From Eggerthellaceae bacterium (GTDB lineage Bacteria > Actinomycetota > Coriobacteriia > Coriobacteriales > Eggerthellaceae), in NCBI GenBank assembly GCA_900754495.1, contig CAAEDC010000122.1:1-12823 (forward strand): DNA of 12,823 nt, written 5' to 3'. Numbering within the stretch: the stretch's first letter is position 1; every line of letters starts with the position of its first letter. The position numbers and the translations under genes are program-made. The notes under the pieces are model-generated. The model ran no database searches, was not told the origin of the DNA, and saw only the letters and a list, made by a program, of their open reading frames with translations. Of the stretch, positions 1 to 5,656 are shown piece after piece.

Positions 1-162
1 AATTGGGAGCGTCCGCACAGCGCGTGCGGGGGGCTTCCGCCCATGTCGCGAATTGTCGGCGTAAACAACCTATTGGCACACAACAACTAGGCGTGCCCGG
101 CGCATCCGCCGCTTCAAGGCCGTCCGCCGCCGTGCGCGGCGCCGGCGGCGCAGCCGGCATCC
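1..162. other. Unassigned stretch, possibly the 3' end of an upstream plus-strand gene
   Basis: I recognise no gene here. Two plus-strand frames are open from the window edge and close at 62-64 (TAA) and 88-90 (TAG). Either could be the tail of an upstream gene, but neither gives a recognisable peptide. The strong plus-strand terminator just downstream (163-206) implies that a plus-strand transcript arrives from the left. Confidence 0.3.
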
Positions 163-206
163 AAGCCCGCATCGAGGGACCGCGCGTCCCCTCGATGCGG
201 GCTTTT
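163..206 (+). terminator. Strong rho-independent terminator
   Basis: A perfect 16-bp stem (163-178 with 189-204) surrounds a 10-nt loop and ends in TTTT at 203-206. It terminates transcription arriving from upstream and insulates the ispD promoter at 310. The opposite strand lacks a good T run, so it acts mainly on the plus strand. Confidence 0.9.
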
Positions 207-309
207 CCATCATCCGCCCCCGTCCGCGCCGCGCGCTGGCGTCGCGGGCGAGACGGGAGACCGTCGCCTTTTCGTCGCGTCTGCCGATGCCGCGCCGTCC
301 ATCTGCGAT

Positions 310-315
310 TATAAT
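310..315 (+). promoter_or_regulatory. -10 box of the ispD-ispF promoter
   Basis: A perfect TATAAT lies 41 bp before the ispD start codon and after the upstream terminator. No convincing -35 hexamer is visible 16-18 bp upstream. The same perfect -10 without a clear -35 recurs before the homocysteine methyltransferase (5610) and cysE (8200), so it may be the local promoter style. Confidence 0.6.
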
Positions 316-356
316 GTGGGGATAGCTTAAGGCCGCAAGGAGGGGGAGGCATCCAA

Positions 357-1202
357 ATGACGCAAACCATCGATCCGATCTATTCTCCGTCGGTGCTGCG
401 CGGGTTCGCGCTCGCTTCGGATGATTTCGACATGGATGCGCTTGCGCAGGAGCACGGGCTCCAGGGCAAGGTGGGCAAGAACCCCAAGACCGCCGCGATC
501 ATCCTGGCCGGCGGCTCGGGCGAGCGGTTCGGCAAGGAGGGCGGCAAGCAGCTCGTCGAGATCGCGCACAAGCCCATCCTCACCTGGTCCGCCGAGGCGT
601 TCGACGCCGTCGCCGACATCGGCCTCATCGTCATCGTGTGCCCCGAGGAGCGCCACGAGGAGTACCTCAAGACGGCGATCGATCCGTTCCCCTTCGTCAC
701 GCCCATCGTGCTGGCGCCCTCCGGCCCCAGCCGCCAGGAGTCGGCCTTCTCGGGCCTGGAGTACGTGCCCGACGGCTACGAGTACGTGGTCACGCACGAC
801 GGCGCCCGCCCGCTGATCTCCTCAGAGCTCATCGCGCACACGATCAACACCCTCAAGGGCAACTTCGATGCCGACGGCGCCGTTGTCGCGCATCCCGCCA
901 TCGACACGCTTAAGGTCGTCGAGGACGGCGTCATCGTCGGCACGCCCGACCGCAGCGTGTTCTGGAATGCGCAGACGCCGCAGGTGTTCCGCACGGGCAT
1001 CTACCGCCGCGCGCATGCCTCCGCGCTCTCCGACGGCTTCGTCGGCACGGACGACTCGTCGCTCATCGAGCGTTTGGGCGGCCGCGTGCTGGTTGTCGAG
1101 GGCAAGCGCGACAACATCAAGCTGACCGTCCCCGAGGACTACCTGATGATGGTGGCCGCGGTGGGCGCGCATCTTCGCGAGAAGGAAGGACGCGACCTGT
1201 GA
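357..1202 (+). CDS. ispD: 2-C-methyl-D-erythritol 4-phosphate cytidylyltransferase (IspD)
   Basis: IspD transfers CMP from CTP to 2-C-methyl-D-erythritol 4-phosphate, an early cytoplasmic step of the MEP isoprenoid pathway. The nucleotide-binding loop [10 protein letters not shown] is at residues 50-59. R57 and K64 (in GGKQL) match the catalytic Arg/Lys pair of the family with the same 7-residue spacing as E. coli R20/K27. VTHDGARP lies at 145-152, [10 protein letters not shown] near 205, and GTDDSS near 230 leads into the [11 protein letters not shown]-terminal motif. At 281 residues it is about 45 longer than usual because of an N-terminal extension before the Rossmann fold. The start is supported by AAGGAGGGGGAGG at 337-349, ending 7 nt before the ATG. 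Its stop overlaps the ispF start by 4 bp, so the two are translationally coupled. Confidence 0.96.
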   Translation: MTQTIDPIYSPSVLRGFALASDDFDMDALAQEHGLQGKVGKNPKTAAIILAGGSGERFGKEGGKQLVEIAHKPILTWSAEAFDAVADIGLIVIVCPEERHEEYLKTAIDPFPFVTPIVLAPSGPSRQESAFSGLEYVPDGYEYVVTHDGARPLISSELIAHTINTLKGNFDADGAVVAHPAIDTLKVVEDGVIVGTPDRSVFWNAQTPQVFRTGIYRRAHASALSDGFVGTDDSSLIERLGGRVLVVEGKRDNIKLTVPEDYLMMVAAVGAHLREKEGRDL

Positions 1203-1756
1203 GCGAATCAGAGGCGATGACGGGTTCCGGCGCGACCGGCGCGACCGGCGCGGCCGGGGCGGCGTTCGACCCCCGGCGCCTGCGCATCGGGCAGGGCTAT
1301 GACGTCCATGCGCTGGTCGAGGGCCGCAAGCTCATCCTGGGCGGTGTGGAGATCCCGCACGAGCTCGGCCTGCTCGGCCATTCGGACGCCGACGTGCTCG
1401 CGCACGCCGTCTCCGATGCGCTTCTGGGCGCGATCCGCGGCGGGGACATCGGCAAGCTGTTCCCCGACACCGATCCTGCCTACGAGGGCGCCGATTCGCT
1501 GAAGCTTCTGTCGGCGGTCGCCGATAAGGTGCGCGCCGAGGGCTACGAGATCCTCGACGTCGACTCGGTCATCGCCGCGCAACGCCCCAAGATCTCGCCG
1601 CATCGCGACAAGATGCGCGAGAACCTGGCGCGTGCGATGGGCGTGCCGGTCGACAACGTCGGCGTCAAGGCGACGACGACCGAGCGTTTGGGCTTCGAGG
1701 GCCGCGAGGAGGGCATCTCCGCGACGGCCGTCGCCTTGCTGTGTCGATGTAGGTAG
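1199..1756 (+). CDS. ispF: 2-C-methyl-D-erythritol 2,4-cyclodiphosphate synthase (IspF)
   Basis: IspF cyclises CDP-methylerythritol 2-phosphate to MEcPP with loss of CMP, two steps after IspD. D35 and H37 in GYDVHAL, plus H69 in the [11 protein letters not shown] segment, reproduce the metal-ligand set and spacing of E. coli D8, H10 and H42. The signature [15 protein letters not shown] is near the C-terminus. The GTG start overlaps the ispD stop and has AAGGAAGGA at 1182-1190, 8 nt upstream; an ATG six codons later is the alternative. At 185 residues it is 20-25 longer than typical, because of an alanine/glycine/threonine-rich N-terminus (residues 9-22) encoded by a 9-bp tandem repeat at 1229-1255. 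The catalytic core begins at about residue 28, so the tail is probably a disordered lineage-specific addition. Confidence 0.96.
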   Translation: MSESEAMTGSGATGATGAAGAAFDPRRLRIGQGYDVHALVEGRKLILGGVEIPHELGLLGHSDADVLAHAVSDALLGAIRGGDIGKLFPDTDPAYEGADSLKLLSAVADKVRAEGYEILDVDSVIAAQRPKISPHRDKMRENLARAMGVPVDNVGVKATTTERLGFEGREEGISATAVALLCRCR

Positions 1757-1802
1757 AAGAATGCGGGAAAACGCCCGTTGGTCGACGCTTGAGGGAGGGA
1801 GT

Positions 1803-1841
1803 TTCCCCTCGTCGATCGATCCGGGTCGGGGGATTTTTCTT
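1803..1841 (+). terminator. Possible weak terminator after ispF
   Basis: TCCCC at 1804-1808 can pair with GGGGA at 1829-1833, immediately before TTTTTCTT (1834-1841). The stem is only 5-6 bp around a long loop, so its stability is uncertain. Its position between ispF and the cysS promoter fits a transcript end. Confidence 0.35.
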
Positions 1842-1855
1842 GACCTGGGCTTTTG

Positions 1856-1907
1856 CGGAGCCGATTTGCCCCGCTGCGGTTGCAACGGCTCCGAAAGGGA
1901 TTATCAT
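1856..1907 (+). promoter_or_regulatory. cysS promoter overlapping a GC-rich hairpin
   Basis: TTGCAA (1880-1885), a 16-bp spacer and TATCAT (1902-1907) form a sigma70-type promoter about 80 bp before cysS. An 8-bp perfect inverted repeat, CGGAGCCG (1856-1863) with CGGCTCCG (1886-1893), brackets the -35 box and runs into the spacer, so it could be an operator. It has no T run and so is not a terminator. No T-box motif is present. Confidence 0.45.
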
Positions 1908-1989
1908 TGTCGTCCAACGCGCATCGTCTTGCATTTCCCGTCCGAATCCCGTGCGCTTTGCGAGCCTCTAGTTTCCAAGGAGATCCAGC

Positions 1990-3498
1990 ATGATCAAGCT
2001 CTACGATACCAAACTGCATAAGAAGATCGACTTCGTGCCGCTCGAGGATGGCAGGGTGAGCATGTACGTGTGCGGGCCGACCGTCTACAACTACATCCAC
2101 ATCGGCAACGCGCGCACCTTCATCAGCTTCGACGTGATCCGCCGCTACCTGATGTGGCGCGGCTACGATGTGACGTTCGTGCAGAACGTGACCGACGTCG
2201 ACGACAAGATCATCAACAAGGCCAACGAGGAGGGCCGCTCCGCCGCCGAGGTGGCTGCGGAGTACACCGAGGCCTTCATCGAGGACATGCACGCCGCAGG
2301 CGTGCTCGACCCCGACATCCGCCCCAAGGCGACCGAGGAGATCCCCTCGATGATCGAGCTCGTGCAGCAGCTGATCGACGGCGGGCACGCCTACGAGGCG
2401 GAGGGCGACGTCTACTTCGCCGTGCGCTCGTACGAGGGCTACGGCGCGCTTTCCGGCCGCAACATCGACGAGATGGAAGGCGGCCATCGCGAGCTGCGCG
2501 CCGACGGGCAGGGGCTTGAGGACCGCAAGCGCGATCCGCTCGATTTCGCGCTGTGGAAGGCGGCCAAGCCCGGCGAGCCCGCCTGGGAGTCTCCGTGGGG
2601 GATGGGCCGCCCCGGCTGGCACATCGAGTGCTCCGCCATGTCGCGCAAGTACCTGGGGCTGCCGTTCGACATCCACGGCGGCGGCGGAGATCTGATCTTC
2701 CCGCACCACGAGAACGAGCGCGCCCAGAGCGAGGCGGCATGCGGCTGCACGTTCGCCGAGCACTGGATGCACACGGGCATGCTGCGCATCAACTCCGAGA
2801 AGATGAGCAAGTCGCTGGGCAACTTCAAGCTGCTGCGCGACGTGCTGCAGACGACCGAGCCCGCGGTGCTGCGCTTCCTCATGCTGCAGACCCACTACCG
2901 CAGCCCGCTCGACTTCTCCGACGAGCGCCTGGAGGAGGCCAACTCGGCGCTGTGCCGCATCCGCAACACCGTGCGCAACCTCGACTGGCTGCTGTCCACG
3001 GCGGCGGACGGCCCGGCCACGATCGACTCCGCCGCGCTGCAGGCCGACGTGCTCGCGATGCGCGCCGAGTTCATCGCCGGCATGGATGACGACTTCAACA
3101 CCTGCAAGGCCGCCGGCGAGATCTGCAAGCTCGTGTCGTCGCTCAACGCGCATCTGGGCGATGCGACCATCTCGACGGCGGACGTCGCGGCGATCACCGA
3201 GGCGCGCGACACCATCGTCGAGCTGATGGGCGTGCTGGGCGTGGGCGGCACCTGCGCCGACGACGGCGCCTGCGAGACGGCGCTTTGGCCCGACGGCGTG
3301 CTCGAGCTCGCCAAGGAGCAGGCCAGATACGAGGGCGCGAACAAGCGCGAGGCGGTCGACGCGCTGCTCTCGGCGCGTGCCGAGGCACGCAAGGCCAAGG
3401 ACTGGGGCCGCGCCGACGCCGTGCGCGACGGCCTGGCGGGCATGGGCTTCACCATCGAGGACACGCCGCAGGGCGCGCGCGTGACGTTCGGAGGGTAG
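1990..3498 (+). CDS. cysS: Cysteinyl-tRNA synthetase
   Basis: This class I aminoacyl-tRNA synthetase attaches cysteine to tRNA-Cys in the cytoplasm. The ATP-binding HIGN motif is at residues 37-40 and KMSKS is at 271-275. The zinc ligands that select cysteine thiol are in place: C28 (VCGPT), C214 (HIECS), H239 and E243 (FPHHENE), with the E. coli spacings. TDVDDKI, typical of CysRS, follows the Rossmann half. KMSKS and the full CysRS length argue against the mycothiol ligase MshC. It is 502 residues against about 460 in E. coli, with the excess mostly in the C-terminal helical/anticodon region. AAGGAG at 1977-1982, 7 nt before the ATG, fixes the start. It has its own promoter and ends before a hairpin, so it is probably monocistronic. 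Confidence 0.97.
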   Translation: MIKLYDTKLHKKIDFVPLEDGRVSMYVCGPTVYNYIHIGNARTFISFDVIRRYLMWRGYDVTFVQNVTDVDDKIINKANEEGRSAAEVAAEYTEAFIEDMHAAGVLDPDIRPKATEEIPSMIELVQQLIDGGHAYEAEGDVYFAVRSYEGYGALSGRNIDEMEGGHRELRADGQGLEDRKRDPLDFALWKAAKPGEPAWESPWGMGRPGWHIECSAMSRKYLGLPFDIHGGGGDLIFPHHENERAQSEAACGCTFAEHWMHTGMLRINSEKMSKSLGNFKLLRDVLQTTEPAVLRFLMLQTHYRSPLDFSDERLEEANSALCRIRNTVRNLDWLLSTAADGPATIDSAALQADVLAMRAEFIAGMDDDFNTCKAAGEICKLVSSLNAHLGDATISTADVAAITEARDTIVELMGVLGVGGTCADDGACETALWPDGVLELAKEQARYEGANKREAVDALLSARAEARKAKDWGRADAVRDGLAGMGFTIEDTPQGARVTFGG

Positions 3499-3535
3499 GC
3501 TGCGTGCCGAGTCCGCCGATCTTCAAATGACGAAA

Positions 3536-3562
3536 GCGGGGCGTCCTTGCCGGGCGCCCCGC
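3536..3562 (+). terminator. GC-rich hairpin after cysS, likely terminator
   Basis: An 8-bp perfect stem, GCGGGGCG (3536-3543) with CGCCCCGC (3555-3562), surrounds an 11-nt loop. The following sequence has no true T run, so termination would be inefficient or need a factor. It lies 37 bp after the cysS stop and just before the next promoter. Confidence 0.5.
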
Positions 3563-3570
3563 CGCGTCTG

Positions 3571-3579
3571 TGCTACCAT
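3571..3579 (+). promoter_or_regulatory. Extended -10 promoter of a probably leaderless mRNA
   Basis: TGC-TACCAT is an extended -10 element (TG one base before the hexamer at 3574-3579). Only 7 nt separate the hexamer from the ATG at 3587, which puts the expected transcription start at or within a base of the start codon. There is no Shine-Dalgarno sequence in between, as expected for leaderless translation, which is common in actinobacteria. Confidence 0.55.
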
Positions 3580-3586
3580 ACCCCGC

Positions 3587-5056
3587 ATGACTTTCAAACC
3601 CCTGCATACCATGGAGCTGCTCGCGCCGGCGGGCGGCCGATCCCAGCTGGAGGCCGCGTTGCGCTTCGGCGCGGATGCGGTCTATCTGGCGTGCGATCGG
3701 TTCGGCATGCGCCAGCGCGCCGAGAACTTCGCGCTGGCGGACATCCCCGATGCCGTGCGGCTCGCCCACGATGCGGGCGCCGCGGTGCACGTGACGCTCA
3801 ATACGCTCATGGACGCCGACGACATCGATGCGTTGCCGGGATACCTCGAGGCGCTCGCCGATGCGGGCGTCGACGCGTTCATCGTGAGCGACCTGGGCGC
3901 GTTCACTCTGGCGCAGGAGCATGCGCCCGTCGTCGCCTTGCATGTGAGCACGCAGGCGAGCGTCGCCAACGCCGCTGCCGCGCGCCGCTGGCACGACATG
4001 GGCGCCGCGCGCGTGGTGTGCGCGCGGGAGATGGGCATCGAGGACATCGCCCGCTTGCGGGCCGATGCGCCCCGCGAGCTGGAGATCGAGGCGTTCGCCC
4101 ACGGCGCCATGTGCGTGGCGGTGTCGGGACGCTGTCTTCTGTCGGCGGCGATGACGGGCCGCTCCGGGAACAAGGGCCACTGCTCCCAGTCGTGCCGCTG
4201 GAGCTACGCGCTGGTGGAGGAGAAGCGCCCGGGCGAGTATTTCCCCATCGAGGAGGACGTGCGCGGTTCGTTCGTGCTCAACGCGCAGGACCTTTGCATG
4301 ATCGACCATCTGGACGATCTTGCGGCGGCGGGCGTCGACTCCATCAAGCTCGAGGGGCGCAACAAGAAGGCCTTCTACGTCGCAACGGTCGTGCACGCTT
4401 ACCGCGCGGTGCTCGACGGCGCCGATCCGGCATCGGTGCACGACGATCTGCTCGCGATCTCGCATCGGCCCTACGGCACGGGCTTCTACTACGGCCAGCC
4501 CAACCAGACGCCCGAGCGCGACGGCTACGTGAAGGAATGCCTGCATGTGGCAACGGTGACAGCGTGCGAGCCGGCGGGGCAGTGCAACGCGACGTGCGGT
4601 GCTGCCGCCGGGTCCGCGGGGGAACGTGCTGCCGCTGGCGAACCCGCGGGGGAGCGTCCCGCCGCTGGCGAACCCGCGGGGGAGCGTGGCGTGGCGCGCG
4701 GTGATTCCGAGCCGACTGCGGAGTGCGTCGCCGCTGGCGAATTCGCGGGGGAGTGCGTCGTTGGCTCCGAGCCGGAACGTGGGGGATCCTCCTGGATCGT
4801 CGAGGCGCAGTGCCACAACCGTTTCTGCGAGGGCGACGAGCTGGAGCTTCTCGCGCCGCATCGCCCCATCGAGAAGATCCGCGTGGAGGGCCTGCGCTGG
4901 CTGCCGGATCCGGCCGAGGACGATCCCGCGCCGCATCCCGTCACCGTCGGGGTCGCCAACCGGTCGATGGCGCGCTACCGCTTTACGATCGGAGCCCCCT
5001 TGCAAGAAGGTGACCTCTTGCGTGCCCGCATCGCGCGTGAAGGGGAATCGCGCTAA
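3587..5056 (+). CDS. U32-family Fe-S protein, TrhP (YegQ)-like tRNA hydroxylation protein
   Basis: The protein begins MELLAPAGG..ALRFGADAVYL, the classic U32 TIM-barrel opening. The family hallmark spans residues 174-204: HGAMCVAVSGRC, then GRSGNKGHCSQSCR. Cysteines 176, 183, 199 and 203 are probable [4Fe-4S] ligands. SIKLEGRNK near 258 is also typical. Characterised relatives (E. coli TrhP, B. subtilis TrhP1/2) help make 5-hydroxyuridine at tRNA position 34; older annotations say collagenase-like peptidase. The exact role here is inferred. I place the start at 3587, not at an in-frame ATG at 3527, because the 20 extra residues overlap the hairpin and promoter. Residues about 325-402 are a low-complexity insert with AAGEPAGER repeats inside the C-terminal part, which resumes at WIVEAQCHNRFCEGDELE. 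The protein is 489 residues. The stop codon lies inside a 13-bp repeat. Confidence 0.85.
   Translation: MTFKPLHTMELLAPAGGRSQLEAALRFGADAVYLACDRFGMRQRAENFALADIPDAVRLAHDAGAAVHVTLNTLMDADDIDALPGYLEALADAGVDAFIVSDLGAFTLAQEHAPVVALHVSTQASVANAAAARRWHDMGAARVVCAREMGIEDIARLRADAPRELEIEAFAHGAMCVAVSGRCLLSAAMTGRSGNKGHCSQSCRWSYALVEEKRPGEYFPIEEDVRGSFVLNAQDLCMIDHLDDLAAAGVDSIKLEGRNKKAFYVATVVHAYRAVLDGADPASVHDDLLAISHRPYGTGFYYGQPNQTPERDGYVKECLHVATVTACEPAGQCNATCGAAAGSAGERAAAGEPAGERPAAGEPAGERGVARGDSEPTAECVAAGEFAGECVVGSEPERGGSSWIVEAQCHNRFCEGDELELLAPHRPIEKIRVEGLRWLPDPAEDDPAPHPVTVGVANRSMARYRFTIGAPLQEGDLLRARIAREGESR
4601..4757 (+). repeat. In-frame 30-bp tandem repeats inside the U32 gene
   Basis: Two adjacent 30-bp units (4631-4660 and 4661-4690) match at 27 or more positions and encode AAGEPAGER. 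A degenerate unit precedes them (4601-4630, encoding AAAGSAGER). Another copy lies at about 4728-4757 (AAGEFAGEC) after a divergent spacer. All are in frame, so the insert expands without breaking the protein. Direct abutment, low unit number and coding constraint rule out a CRISPR array. Confidence 0.85.
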
Positions 5057-5217
5057 ATCGCACGATTGCGTCGTTTTGCCGTTGATTGAAGGCCCGGAAA
5101 CTCGATTTAGCGCGAATCCCGTTTTCGCGATTTAGGACGACTGCTCTCTGAACAGGCATAACGCTGAGCAGCAGATGGTTTCTCAAGCGGAAGCCTCTCT
5201 GAATTCGCGCTAAATCG
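5048..5217. repeat. Cluster of three exact 13-bp repeats TCGCGCTAAATCG
   Basis: Exact copies lie at 5048-5060 (plus), 5103-5115 (minus) and 5205-5217 (plus). A partial fourth, GCGATTTAG, is at 5127-5135. The first copy contains the U32 stop codon (TAA, 5054-5056). Copies one and two are inverted and 42 bp apart, so a transcript could fold into a 13-bp stem at the end of the U32 mRNA, followed shortly by TTTT (5122-5125). Copies two and three agree over 15 bp. Confidence 0.8.
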
Positions 5218-5656
5218 CGCATTCGGGTTATGGTCCGCAGTTGAGTTGCTGTGTTCGGTGCTTTGTCGCTTCGCTTCGCCTCTTCGCCGTCGTGCCGCTT
5301 CGTCTCTTCGTCTCTTCGCCGTTACGTTGCTTTGCCGCGTTGCATGGGGCACCATCGCATAACGTCACGCCTCGAGCCACGCCGCCGTCGCGCGTCGTTG
5401 CATTCCTCGCGCTTGCGACCTTGCTTCGCTCGCATCCCGCTCGCGCCATGCCATGCCGTCGCATTCTGCTGTCCTCTGCCGTGCCGTCGCATCCTGCGTG
5501 TCCGCCGTTGCTCCGCCGCGCTGCCACCCTGCCACCTTCTTCGCGCGCCTCTTGCCAGGCGCCTGCGTCTGCTGGCTGTCCGGCGCTCCTGCCGCCAGCG
5601 CCCGTTGCGTATAATGGCGGCAATGCGATCCGATCCCCGCTAAGGAGAGATGCCCC
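5057..5656. other. 600-bp gene-free stretch with repeats and an adenine-poor tract
   Basis: I see no protein gene on either strand. Long open frames here give arginine/proline/serine-rich low-complexity peptides with no ribosome-binding site. From the left it holds the rest of the 13-bp repeat cluster, then a pyrimidine-rich tract (about 5231-5600) with a single A in 5245-5343 and repeated CTCTTCG units. A 16-bp near-repeat lies at 5454-5469 and 5482-5497 (15 of 16 identical). The promoter of the next gene closes the stretch. I found no cobalamin or SAM riboswitch motif. Confidence 0.7.
5610..5615 (+). promoter_or_regulatory. -10 box of the homocysteine methyltransferase promoter
   Basis: A perfect TATAAT lies 41 bp before the ATG at 5657, with AAGGAGAG at 5642-5649 as the ribosome-binding site. 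There is no clear -35 hexamer. The implied 5' UTR is only about 35 nt, too short for a riboswitch. Confidence 0.6.

Noticed and set aside
3..314. 103-codon open frame on the plus strand at the window start
   Set aside because: It runs through a 16-bp terminator stem and into the ispD promoter. Arginine/alanine-rich sequence without motifs.
1757..1989. T-box leader for cysS
   Set aside because: I looked for the TGGNACCGCG-type box and an antiterminator/terminator pair before cysS and saw neither.
1543..3153. 536-codon open frame on the minus strand
   Set aside because: It lies opposite cysS and ispF, which have full motif support. Its translation is rich in V/L/H/R/G with no family motifs, typical antisense sequence in high-GC DNA.
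3527..3586. Longer U32 protein from the ATG at 3527
   Set aside because: No ribosome-binding site precedes it, and the added 20 codons cover the post-cysS hairpin and an extended -10 box. The resulting basic peptide is not U32-like.
4601..4757. CRISPR array from 30-bp repeats
   Set aside because: The units abut with no unique spacers, are in frame within a gene and diverge at the edges. No cas genes are in the window.
3449..5005. 518-codon open frame on the minus strand
   Set aside because: Antisense to the U32 gene. Its repeated LPRGFASGG-like peptide is only the complement of the 30-bp repeats.
5057..5656. Cobalamin or SAM riboswitch upstream of the homocysteine methyltransferase
   Set aside because: No B12-box or SAM core motif is visible, and the TATAAT at 5610 leaves a leader of only about 35 nt.
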